This document shows, in pieces, positions 45,883 to 55,788 of a stretch of DNA of 64,000 nucleotides. This DNA comes from Hemileia vastatrix. Taxonomy: Eukaryota > Basidiomycota > Pucciniomycetes > Pucciniales > Zaghouaniaceae. The notes below the pieces were generated by a model. It saw only the letters and a list, made by a program, of their open reading frames with translations. It did no database searches and was not told where the DNA came from. Within the stretch, counting starts at the first letter, position 1. Each line of letters begins with the position of its first letter. The stretch spans positions 14,461,001 through 14,525,000 of the forward strand of contig JASXTE010000016.1 of NCBI GenBank assembly GCA_030280995.1, in the 5' to 3' direction. Both the position numbers and the translations under genes were made by a program.

Positions 45883-46290
45883 CAGTTTTACGTCTTGGGG
45901 GACAATCCTTATTTATAGTCTTGGGGGACTCAAAAACCCTCAGTTTAAAGTCTTGGGGGACTCAAAAACCTAAATCATAAACCCAGAACCAGAGATCAAC
46001 CACATTAAGACACAGAGAAAAAACTAACATTCTGGGGTAATTGTGAATAGAGCTGCCAGCCCATCAATTACCCCCAAACTTGCCTTTGCTAAATTCGGAG
46101 GCTCCCCCTGTGGATACCCTCCGCCAATCTTTCAAACCCATTCCTAAGTTTATAGTCTTGGGGGACTACACCATCAAGCAATCCTCAGTTTAAAGTCTTG
46201 GGGGACTATTCTTAAAACCATAGATTTTTTCAGTTTAGAGTATTGATGGACTATTCTTGAAACCAGCCAGTTTAAAGTCTTGGAGGACTG
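45883..46290 (+). repeat. Iterated AAGTC-TTGGGGGACT motif between the antisense genes
   Basis: Seven copies of a motif near CAGTTTAAAGTCTTGG followed by GGGACT: three at 45883-45963 and four at 46148-46290, with the hairpin 46034-46074 between the groups. The copy in element A has about ten (60409-60906). The inner AGTC/GACT halves are self-complementary. It lies where a promoter of antisense gene 2 or a terminator of gene 1 would be. Confidence 0.85.
46034..46074 (+). other. Hairpin, 10-bp stem with compensatory change
   Basis: GGGGTAATTG (46034-46043) pairs with CAATTACCCC (46065-46074). Against GGGGTAACTG/CAGTTACCCC in element A, both members of one pair have changed. It lies about 210 bp after the stop of antisense gene 1. 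Confidence 0.8.
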
Positions 46291-46441
46291 GAAGAGTTTT
46301 ACATAAAATAGACGTGGCCAATTTCATACAGAATACACCTGCAGCCAAACTGCTGAACTTCCACCTTCACTTCATCATCTACCCATCACTGACAAAAATC
46401 TCCTTCTTATCTCTTTCCATCATCTTTGCTCACCACAGATC

Positions 46442-48007
46442 ATGGCTGGATCCCCTGATGTTGACCCCTCCAATCTTCCTTGCTTCACTGCTCCCAAGGA
46501 CTATGCCTGAAAACAGTGCATCCACATTTGCAGACCTTGCACATTCACTCTTCCAACTCCTGAAGCCAAATTCTACAACAGGGCCTGTGATTCTTGCTAT
46601 TCCAAAAAGAAGAAATGTGACAGAGATGCCAACTACCCTATTCCACCTCCTTCACCTTCTCATAAATACCTCTCCAGATCCCCTACCAGATCCTCAGAGC
46701 TTGGTCCAGCCTCTTCATCTTTATCCTCAGCACCATCCAGAAGATCCTGGAACTCAGTTTCCAGAACTCTCCCAAAAAGGCCTGCTTTAACTTCCCAAGA
46801 AACATCTTTTATCTCTGCTAAATTAGCTCCAAAAGCTTCAAAATCAGCTCCTAGGCTTCTAGACCGCGTCCAGGCGGCCGGGCTGAGGTCGGGCGGCCCG
46901 CCTACCTCACTAGACAGTGAAAATCAGGCTCAAAACCTCCAAAAACAACCAGAAAACAGCCAAATTCCTCCAATCAACAGAAACAACTCCACGCAGCCAC
47001 CTCCCACTGCACCCAGAGCAATGCAGCCAACCTTTCCAAGGTCCAAAAACTCCAAAATTTCCCAAACTTCTAGGAGACTTGCCAGAGGACCCCAGGAAGA
47101 AACCAGAGCACCCAACACCGCACCAAAGCAACAACTTTGCCCCCAGTTAAGGCTATGAAACTACACCTCTCCTCTTTCAGACAACTATTCTTCTGACAGA
47201 TCCATTCCTTAAAAAGCATCATCCAGAAGAGATCAAGCCGCTCTCAGATCACCCTCTCCTGCCCCATCTTATAACAACCCTGGTACTTTATCACCAGCAC
47301 CTCATCCAACTGAATCAAACAGAAATATTAACAACAGCAACAGGCCTGCTTCTCCAACTAAGCCCCAGGAACATCAGCCTCCTAGTTCACCTTCTCAAAA
47401 CCTTTCAGAGGAAGACCAAGAGAATCCATATCTTTCCCTGATTGATCCACCTACTATCACTATTACAAAATCTTCAGAAGTCCAAATTCCAGCCGCTTAC
47501 AAATTTGATGAGCTTCCAATCTGTAAGTACCACATTAATTCATCCAATTTCTTCAACAAAAATAATTACTGATCCAATTCTTCTTGTCTAGTTGGCACCC
47601 CTCCTCCTGAATTTACTATTGGAGTTGGCCAACCTCTAGAAACTTCTTTGACCCTGGATTATGGAGACATGAAACAACACCTCAGCACCATGTGTTCAAA
47701 CATGCTGAAAGCCTTTTCCCTCCATGGACCTTTAAATGACTTTGAGAAAACCTTGAGGAAACAACTATTGGATGACCACTGGAAGATGTCTAGGATCATT
47801 AAACACACCTTCCAACAATCCATTCCTGCCTCTTCTTCTTCCTCTTCTGAACTTCCATCCAAACCCATTCCTGCCCATTATAATCCATATAATATCTCCA
47901 GCAGGATGCACTTCAAAGAACACAGTGCTTCCCACAACCCCAACAAAAAACAAAAACGACATCATAATCCGGACCAGCCTCCAGAAACTTCATCATCCAG
48001 ACAATGA
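46442..48007 (+). pseudogene. Element D antisense gene 2: spliced Zn(II)2Cys6-like protein
   Basis: About 498 codons in one frame after removing an intron (47523-47591). It starts MAGSPDVDPSNLPCFTAPKDYA. The cluster is C-x2-C-x6-C-x15-C-x2-C-x6-C in the element A copy (CKKC, C, CDSCDSKKKRC); in D the first Cys codon is TGA (46508-46510). Ser/Pro/Gln-rich, low-complexity sequence fills the middle. Exon 2 has a helical segment (MKQHLSTMCSNMLKAFSLHGPL, split around 47675-47730) and a basic end (NPNKKQKRHH). Two further stops (near 47155 and 47210) are the only other defects; no frameshift is seen. It resembles antisense gene 1 in layout, so the two may be duplicates. Function unknown; DNA binding is inferred from the cluster. 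Confidence 0.7.
47523..47591 (+). other. Intron in antisense gene 2
   Basis: 69 nt with GTAAGTAC at the 5' end, a TACTGAT branch-like site, and TTGTCTAG at the 3' end. Its removal joins PI to FGTPPPEF in frame. Element A keeps GTAAGTACT, but its acceptor AG is changed (TCTGTATATT). Confidence 0.75.
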
Positions 48008-48170
48008 GCTCCTGCAAAAAGATTAAAAAAAATAATAGTAAATAAATTATAAAAACAATTATTAACTATAAATTCTAATTTTTTTTTTCAACTAACATAC
48101 TAAAATTAAAAATTGATAAATAAAATAAAAAATAAATGAAATAAAATAAAAGATAAAAAATAATACAAAT

Positions 48171-48240
48171 GGTATCCCCCAGCCAATTGATGAGCTGATC
48201 CCCTGATACCTTGCCCACATCCAAGTGCACCTTGATGTGG
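48171..48240 (+). other. Double stem-loop unit 1
   Basis: GGTATC (48171-48176) pairs with GATACC (48205-48210) around CCAATTGATGAGCTG, then CCACATC (48215-48221) pairs with GATGTGG (48234-48240). Confidence 0.65.
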
Positions 48241-48362
48241 ACACACTTTAAATAATTTAAATGATTTGAAAAAAGAAACATAAATTAAGAGTAATAATGA
48301 GAATAAAAATAAAAAATGACATTAATGAAAATAAAAATAAAATAAAATAAAATGATAAAATA

Positions 48363-48431
48363 GCATTGCCTGGCCAATTGATGAGCCTTTCTCCATCAAT
48401 GCTTGCCCACATCCAGGTGACCCTGATGTGG
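48363..48431 (+). other. Double stem-loop unit 2
   Basis: GCATTG (48363-48368) pairs with CAATGC (48397-48402) around the same CCAATTGATGAGC loop, then CCACATC (48407-48413) pairs with GATGTGG (48425-48431). The outer stem differs from unit 1 but still pairs. Confidence 0.65.
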
Positions 48432-48821
48432 TAACACCCTATATTTTTGATTTTATAATTTTAACAACCCCCATAAAAAATTAAAAGAAAAAAAGTGAAA
48501 AAAAATATAATAATCTGAAACTACTATCTAGCAAAATCATAAGTAAAAAATCAAAGAAATTCCAGCTCCATGGATGGTCCAGATTAGGAGAAGTTCCAGT
48601 AAGAGAAAGTCCAGTCCATAGAAATGATCACTGGGTGGGCTCCCTCCAATATGTAAAAATGATGGGAGACCACCAGTGATCCACCACCAACCCAAAAAAA
48701 CCAAAGATAAAGAAGCCAGTCCCAAACCAGTTTAAAGTCATAGTGGACTTGAAACCTGAATAATAAACAACAGAACTAGAATTCAACTAGGAAAAAACAA
48801 AAGACTTGAGACAGACATTGT

Positions 48822-48863
48822 GGGGTAACTTTTCTCCAGAGCAGCCAGCTCATCAGCTACCCC
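48822..48863 (+). other. Post-pol hairpin, inner copy
   Basis: GGGGTAACT (48822-48830) faces AGCTACCCC (48855-48863) with one mismatch; the loop contains AGAGCAGCCAGCTCAT. Confidence 0.7.
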
Positions 48864-49077
48864 CACACTTGCCAAAATAAAATCTAGAAGCCCCCTGGGT
48901 ACCTTCTAACAAACACAACATCCAACACAATAAGCCAAAACCAATAAGATTGAAGAGTCCATCACTTGAAAACCAAAGGAAATTCCAGTTTAAATTCATA
49001 GAGGACTAAAAACTGTGAAAAGAAAACAATACTAGGGTTCAACCAAATTAAGAGAAAGGGTTGGAAACAGACAATCT

Positions 49078-49119
49078 GGGGTAACTTTTCTACAGAGCAG
49101 CCAGCCCATCAGTTACCCC
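49078..49119 (+). other. Post-pol hairpin, outer copy
   Basis: GGGGTAACT (49078-49086) pairs perfectly with AGTTACCCC (49111-49119). It is the first hairpin after the pol stop (49256) on the minus strand. Confidence 0.75.
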
Positions 49120-49255
49120 TACACTTGCCAAGATAAAATCTAGAAGCCCCACCCATGGGTACCTTCTAACAAAAAGTTTCCAATGCAAAAGTTGCTCTGC
49201 AACACCAAAAATTCCAAATTTAAAGAGCGTTCCATAGTTTATGCTCATTGCGAAG

Positions 49256-50083
49256 TCAATCTTCTTCATGTCTAGTGCCTCTGGGATAGAACCTCTTCAC
49301 CTGGTCTGCAGCCACTCTCTTCTTTAAGACTGCACCATCCAACTCTTCCAAAACATAAGAACCTCCAGACGCCTGAGATCTGACTCTGTAAGGTCCGTTC
49401 CATGTGTCAGCAAACATTTTTCCCCACTGACTCTCCAAACTTCTATTATAAACCAAAACCAAACAGCCAGGTTTCAAGGGATTCCTGAGTATATGAGCCA
49501 ATTTCTTGTCCCAGTATCTGACTGATTGATTCCTAATCTTCATAAATCTATAGTATGCCTTCTCTTGACATTCCTTTCTTCTTTCCAACTGTTGCATCCT
49601 GGCACAGAGCAATTCTTCTGTTGAGTGCACCTCATCCCAATCAATTGAAAGATAAGAGACAGCTTCCAAGTCCACTGGTAGAACAACTTTTTAACCAAAC
49701 ATTAACTTATAAGGAGAATAGCCAGTTGTCCTCTTCACAGTGACCCTATCAGCAAATAACACCAAGGGTAAAGAATGCCTCGACTTTTCAGCACTATCCC
49801 CACACATCTTCACCAAAGCATTCTTGATAACTTGATGGCCTCTTTCAACCATGCCTTCAGCTTCAGGATAATAAGGTGTAGCCACTCTAACTTTAGAACC
49901 AACACTAGCCACAGCTTCTTTAAATTTGGCACCAAACTCTGGCCCACCATCAACAGTCACCAACTTCATCAACCCATACCTAAAAATACACTCCTTCTTC
50001 AAAAAACTCTGCCGCATTCTTGGCAGTTGAATTAACCAGAGGCACTGCCTCAACCCAACCAGACAAATCATCCCTGAAAACAA
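49256..50083 (-). pseudogene. Element D integrase core and GPY/F-like C terminus
   Basis: Two frames (50083-49691 and 49675-49256) are separated by TAA in MFG-stop-KVVLP. The core has VTVDGGPEF and, further on, GMVERGHQVIKNAL. The second part has a WNGPYRVRSQ GPY/F-like module and ends RGTRHEED-stop. No chromodomain is seen, unlike family I. A frameshift near 49980-50040 separates it from the upstream integrase part. Confidence 0.8.
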
Positions 50084-52133
50084 TTAAGTATTTATACCTG
50101 CCCTCTTTAATATGGAAAGCATCCAGACTGACTCTTCCAAAAACAGTTGATTCACCAGTAGCACGGCCGACCTCTTTAGGTTTCAAGTGACTTCTTCTTT
50201 GACATTCTTCACAAGATTGAACCCAACCCTGCACAGCCAACTTCATACCTGGCCACCAAATTCTGTCTGCTACTCTTTTATAAGTCTCTCCAAATCCTCT
50301 ATGACCAAGGTCTTCATGCAAAGACTTCAACACAACTTCTTGACCCTTCTTCTGAGTCACCACAACTTGAGGATTATGATGTCTCCTCCTCATCAACTTT
50401 CTTCCTGACACATAAAATCCAGGACTCTTCTTCTTAATTGCCAACCAAGTATCATCATCACAACTATCTGGACTCTCCAAGGTCAACAGATATTCCACCA
50501 AAATAAAATAAAACCCAGACTGACCCCAGGTCTCATCTTCAAAATCCAACAAAACAACATTCAAGGGTACAATTCTGTCATCAAAATCACCAGTGTGAAC
50601 ATGAGCCAATTGAGCAGCCCAACCAAGACACCAATCCTTAAATTTTGGCACATCCTTCTCTTTCCACTGAACCTTGTGAGAATCCAGTTCACTAACAAAA
50701 ACACCCTTTTCCAAATTTGAGCTTTCCCAAACAACAACTCCATCTTCATCAACAAAAACATCCTGATCACCAGAATCAAGATCAGATCCAGCCAGTTTAG
50801 CCTCTTGGGGGAGGTCAGAAAAATCTTCAGCACCCTTTGTGCTGGCCCTAACCGCTGGAACATCTTCATAAAACTTTTCAGCCTCAGAATCTTCATCTGT
50901 AGGTGGCCTCCTTGATAATCCATCAGGCATTGTAAAAGTTTTGCCTGGTTTGTGTACCAGGTCAAAAGAAAAATGTTGAATAAATGCCACCCACCTAGTC
51001 ATTGGAGCATTTGGAAGACTAGGTGCATTGATCATCTGAACCAAAGATTTTGCATCCACCTGCAGCTCGAATTGCTGCCCCCACAAAACCGTCTGTAGCT
51101 TCTTTAAAATTTTTGCTACACCACACAATTCCAACTTAGGTTGAGAATACCTAGATTCCACCTCATTAAACACCACATACTCATATTTTACTGGCCTGAC
51201 CCTCCCAGTTTTATCCTCCCCAACAACCTTTTTCAACTTCTGAAAAGCCTCTTCACACTCTTCAGTCCATTTCCAATCTGCATCTTTCCTGGTCAACCTC
51301 CTTAAAGGTGAAGCCAACAAAGAAAAATCCTTAATAAAAATCCTGACATATACACACACATCCAAAAATCCCCTGACTTCAGTAGTATTTTTAGGCCTTG
51401 GCCATGACTGAATTTTATTAATCTTTTTCTTTGCCATAATCCTTCCTTCTTTACATACCACATGACCCAGAATTTCCAAAGCAGGAACACAACAACAGAA
51501 TTTTGACCCTGAAATGGTCAAACCAGCCTCTTCAATCCTAAACAACACTCTCTCTAGAGTTATTGCATATTCCCAAACAAACCTCCTTATGCCAGGGTTC
51601 TCCGTTAACAACTCATTACCATAATCAGTGGATGGTCCTTTAATTCCACCATCATCAATAAAAATACCAGCATGAGTAGGAACCTCATCCTGCAAAATAC
51701 AAGCCATCTGTGCTTGATATACTTCCACTGAATTAGTTGCTCCTTGAGGCAACCTAGTGAGCTGAAATCTTCCCAAAGGAGTCTCAAAAGTTGTGAGAGA
51801 CCTTGAATCCATATGAAGTTCCCTCTCATCATAACCACCCATAATATCACCCAAACCATAACACAGCCTTCCAGAAAAAGCTCCAACAAAATCCTCTGCA
51901 CTTGGTGGCATACCAACGTCCTTGATAGTGACTCTATTCAAGGCTCTAAGATCATGAACCACCCTCAACTTTCCATTCTGCTTCTTTACACAGAATACCG
52001 GACTTGAGTAACTGGATGTTGATTGTTTGTATAACCCAGTCCTGACTCTTTCCCTAACAATCTCCACATAATCCTCCCTGATAGCAGCTGGAATCGGAAT
52101 AGGTTTGATTTGCCAAGGTTCATGACAAACCAC
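49980..52133 (-). pseudogene. Element D reverse transcriptase, RNase H and integrase N terminus
   Basis: 717 open codons. RT motifs are HDLRALNRVTIKDVGMP, LTRLPQGATNSVEVYQ and the catalytic FIDD in GIFIDDGGIKG (YxDD in most relatives). RNase H has an in-frame deletion of 34 residues after KKVVGED (near 51213), which removes the EVDSSYIAAG segment holding the first catalytic Asp that element A retains. Then come LSRRPPTDED, a unique acidic linker, and the integrase zinc region (HEDLGHRGFGETY...CEECQRR). Reading starts just after a frameshift relative to the linker (EPS-stop against EPYLIPVVCHE in A). Confidence 0.85.
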
Positions 52134-52138
52134 AGGAA

Positions 52139-53056
52139 TCAGGAAGGTTCCCCATAAGAGTGCTTCAACACACCCCTTTCCTCCTCAACAAAAGCCACAG
52201 CTTTTTCCCTTAGCACAATAATGTGCAACAACAACTTCTTTTCTTCTTCAGACAACCACCCATCAGGACCAAAATTAACAATTTTCAACCTTTCGACAGT
52301 CACCCTAGCTGTCTCTACAAATTCTCGAGGGTTCTTCACCAAAGGAGTACAGTACGGATCTCTTGACAAAGGAGGTCTCTTCAAGGGCGGATTCAAACCC
52401 ACAGGCATAGGCTCATTGACAGGCCTAATCTTCTGCGCTACCTTCTTATACTTTGCCGCTCCACCTTCAACTTGAAGGATCTTCAGGAAATCTTCACCAC
52501 CAGACCTGGAACAAAAACCAAGGGTTTCCCCATTGCTCACATGTGTGGCCAAGGCAATGTTTTTGAAAGGTGTAGAAGAAACCCTAGTGGTGCACAATTG
52601 GGAGGACTTACTTTTAGACCCCAATCTCACCACTCCAAAACTTTTCCGCAACCCCAAATCTTCATCTTCACTTCCGTCTTCCAAATCTTCAAATCTTGAT
52701 TCATCATCAGAATCAACTCTTTTAAAATTGTGCAGTTGATCCCCATGCTGGAGGCTCAAAAATTGATCTTGATGATCTTCTTTCTTCATAATTTTCTGCA
52801 GTTTAACCTCATTCTGTAGGCCCATAAATTGATCTTGATGATCTTCTTTCTTCATTATCTTCAGATTTTTTTCTTGATTTTCTTGAATTATCCTGAAATT
52901 TTTATCTTCTTTTCTTGAGTTTTCTTCTGACCTACAAAAATAACCAGGGGTTTCCCCATTGCTCACAGGTGTGGCCCAGGTAATGTTTTTGAAAGGTGTA
53001 GAAGAAACCCTAGCCGTGCACAATTGGGAGGACTTACTTTTAGACCCTAATCTCAC
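52139..53056 (-). pseudogene. Element D pre-RT linker with internal duplication
   Basis: 305 open codons. The segment VRLGSKSKSSQLCTTRVSS is present twice (near 53040 and 52640), and KIMKKEDHQDQF is also repeated (52860 and 52785). The end holds NFGPDGWLSEEEKKLLLH. It ends at TGA by a one-base loss compared with A. It has no catalytic motif known to me. About 260 bp upstream (53057-53315) has no clear frame. Confidence 0.7.
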
Positions 53057-53315
53057 CGCCCAAAACCTTTCCGCATATCTTTCAATAAAGATATATAACC
53101 AATCTTCTTCCTTGAGCTTGAATTAAAAATAATTACAAATCTTGAGAGAGAACAGAGACTTGATAAAAAACTTGATGAATACTTGCAGAGAAGAGAAACA
53201 TTAAAAAGAGAAAGTTGAAAATCCACTTGGTATATCTCCAAGGGAGCTGACCTTCTACAACCTGGGACTTCCTCATCTTGGGGAGAGGTTGTAGCACTAG
53301 GGTTATCAGCCCTCA

Positions 53316-54275
53316 TTACTCTAAAAAAGACAGACTCTCAATAGAGCCTGAGCCACACTCCAGAAAACCAGTGGTGGCACCAAATTCTTTCCTTCTCCTG
53401 CAACAATCCATGCACTGGCACATTGAAGATAAACCAGGCCTGGTCTCCCAACCATCCTCTCCAGGGGATGATAACCTCATGTGAAGCCTCCTTTTGTCTT
53501 CACCAGTCAACTCCAAGCTGATTCCCAAATCAAATTGATAACCATTTCCTGCCTGAAAATCCATCAAGAATGGCCCACCCAAAACAGCTTTAACTTTTCC
53601 CTTAGCAATATAAAAATGAACCTTCCCTGAGGCTCTGCCAACATCTAACTTCACAAACTCAGAAGTTCCAACCAATTCAGTGACATGGCCACCGATCCCT
53701 CTCAAATTCCCACCAATACCAGTTTTGATGGGGAGGCCCAAATGAGTAGCCTCAAACAAAGAAATCAGGTTTATCTGAGAGCCTGAATCCACCAATGCCC
53801 TTGCCTCCCTGCCATTCAGAGTGACATTTACATAACCCAGAGGAGCAGAAAAATGAGTTTCCAACCCCTCACCAAACTTTTCAGCAGAATCACAAATGTA
53901 TTCCACCTCCCCAGAAGAAACTCTTCTCCTGGTCAACAACTTTTTCTGTCTATCAGCCAACCCTGGACTGATAGCATACAATTCACCATAAGTAAGGGAA
54001 ACCTGAGCCTGATTCATCCTTTCAAGAACAGAGTCCATAACATTAGATTGACCAGAAACCACTGGCCTCTCAAAGTGAGCCCTTGGCTTCACTACCTTGG
54101 TCCTAGAAGCTTCTTGAGGACCAGCACCACCAACAGATTTACCATCAACAGGAACCAAACCAGATCCCTCACCAGAATCTCTAACTCCGGCAGGCTTTGG
54201 CAATGAAGCCAAAGGGACATCCTCCTCAGAGTCAGAATCAACCTCCATTGGCATTGGCTCACCATTCATGTCCAA
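53316..54275 (-). pseudogene. Element D aspartic protease region
   Basis: 319 codons in frame with the preceding nucleocapsid part across a TGA (54294-54296). An acidic start (MEVDSDSEEDVPL) is followed by the protease core with ALVDSGSQINLIS (near 53810-53775) and the FLMDFQAGNGYQFDLG region. Retroelement proteases mature gag-pol. The only breaks are the flanking stops. Confidence 0.8.
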
Positions 54276-54293
54276 TGCACCAAAACTAGGAGG

Positions 54294-54947
54294 TCACATG
54301 TCAGACATACCCTTCTGCATCTTGTACATCTCCTCTTTGATGTACCTCTTCCTAGCTGAACTCAGCTTAGGATACACCTTTGAAGCATTTGGCTTTGGTT
54401 GGGCCTGAGAACTGCTCTTAGGGCTTTCCACCTTCCCTGCTTCCACATCATAAACACCAGCCAAGCATTCTCCACTTGACTGTCCACCACAGGAATACAA
54501 CTCCAAACCACCAAAGGAAGTGGAAAAAGAGACCTTATTGACCTCCTTTCCCTTTCCCTTGACTTCATCATTCTCCTTACCAGAAGACTTCCCCTGATCA
54601 GGAATCTCCTCAAACCTTGGCCTCCTTTTACTGAGACCACCCCTTCTCCTAACCAAATCAACAGGAGCCTTCCCCTCACTTGGATTCACAAATGAACTGT
54701 CAGGGAACTTGAAAACCCTTCCATCAAACTCCACCTTTCCTTCAGACACATCTCTGTTCAATGCCCAACAATCATTGGACCTGTGCCCCCTCCTGCTGCA
54801 ATAAGAGCAGACCCAAGGATCACTCATACCAGCCCTCCTATCAAAATCTCTAGGCTGAGAAGGTGCCTTATTGACCTTCTTAGCCTCCTTAACAAAAATA
54901 TGCAGCTGCTTTGTGAGATCAGCCAACTGCTCCACCACTGGGTCCAT
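54294..54947 (-). pseudogene. Element D nucleocapsid part of gag
   Basis: 217 codons with a CCHC zinc knuckle CSYCSRRGHRSNDC (near 54820-54775; C-x2-C-x4-H-x4-C), binding of element RNA being the known role. A basic stretch (RRRGGLSKRRPRF) follows. It is in frame with 55718-54951; a single TAG (54951-54953) lies between VQVPK and EMDPVVEQ. Confidence 0.8.
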
Positions 54948-54950
54948 CTC

Positions 54951-55718
54951 CTACTTGGGAACCTGCACCATATTCTTCTCCTCCTTCTTCACCCTAACTT
55001 CCTCTTCAGCCAAAGCCTCACTGGCTTTGCTGACATATTTGGCACACCCCTCCTGATAGGTGTCCACAGCCAATAACTTCAAATGGGCATCAACAGCCTC
55101 CTTCACCTTATCCAAGGCAGGAAACTTCTGGTCCCCATTAGAAAAAGTCTTCATCAAGTCCTTCCTTGACAGCTCCTTCAACACATCCATCCTGACATCT
55201 CTAGCCAGGGCAGACCAAAAAACATCCTTGGCAGCATTTTCATGTGCCAGCTCCTCCACTTCCACCAAATATTCCACCACAGGATCAAACTGTAGCGGAA
55301 ACTTTCTGTAACTATGCAAGTTACCAACACCACCATAAGATTGCCATTCACTGACAACCTTTTTCAGATCCACCATAGTGAACCTGACACCCCATCTATA
55401 GACCATCTCCCTACAAAATAACTTCCAATCCCTCTTCTTGTAGCCAGACATGGCCACAATCTCCTTCTCCACTGCCCTATCACCAATGAAGAAGATAATC
55501 TGCTTCACCATGTCCAGGTAAGAAGCATCATCCACTCCAGCAGCAGTTTCATACTTCTCCAGAAACCACTTGACATCCTCCCCATTAAACTTGGTACCAT
55601 CCCAAGTTTTAATCCTCACACACTCCTTGACCATCACAGCAGGAGGACCATCTCCCCCACTGACAGTCACCACAGGAATAGAGGAACCAGAAGCCATTCC
55701 TCCAGACAAAAACACCAA
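54951..55718 (-). CDS. Element D gag (capsid-like)
   Basis: 255 codons; the first ATG in good position is MASGSSIPVV at 55697. It has a retrotransposon gag-like body (WDGTKFNGEDVKWFLEKYETAAG, split near 55600-55540; YKKRDWKLFCREMVYRWG) and a Lys/Glu-rich end. It probably assembles the particle. It ends at a TAG followed by GAG ATG in the same frame as the nucleocapsid, so this is either a nonsense mutation or a gag end. Confidence 0.75.
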   Translation of the reverse strand: MVFLSGGMASGSSIPVVTVSGGDGPPAVMVKECVRIKTWDGTKFNGEDVKWFLEKYETAAGVDDASYLDMVKQIIFFIGDRAVEKEIVAMSGYKKRDWKLFCREMVYRWGVRFTMVDLKKVVSEWQSYGGVGNLHSYRKFPLQFDPVVEYLVEVEELAHENAAKDVFWSALARDVRMDVLKELSRKDLMKTFSNGDQKFPALDKVKEAVDAHLKLLAVDTYQEGCAKYVSKASEALAEEEVRVKKEEKNMVQVPK

Positions 55719-55766
55719 AAAGAGCCAACCAAAGAAAACAGAGATTCCAAAGAACTAGCAAGTCAA

Positions 55767-55784
55767 ACCCCACGTTGGGTGCCA
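55767..55784 (-). promoter_or_regulatory. Element D primer-binding site
   Basis: Read on the minus strand: TGGCACCCAACGTGGGGT, four bases after the 5' LTR. It begins with TGG as expected for pairing to a tRNA 3' CCA. The tRNA itself is not identified from this window. Confidence 0.7.
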
Positions 55785-55788
55785 GAAA

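Larger units (their letters stand above)
48008..49255 (+). repeat. Element D spacer between the convergent ends of antisense gene 2 and pol
   Basis: No gene. It has AT-rich DNA, two diverged stem-loop units (48171-48240 and 48363-48431), then two copies of the post-pol module (about 48715-48905 and 48960-49180), each with a TTTAAAxTCAT motif, a hairpin and GGGTACCTT. The same modules are in element A after its pol (4140-4600). Confidence 0.8.

Noticed and set aside
46257..46790. 177-codon frame MKPASLKSW...
   Set aside because: It overlaps antisense gene 2 in another frame and lacks the conserved Cys cluster; a shadow.
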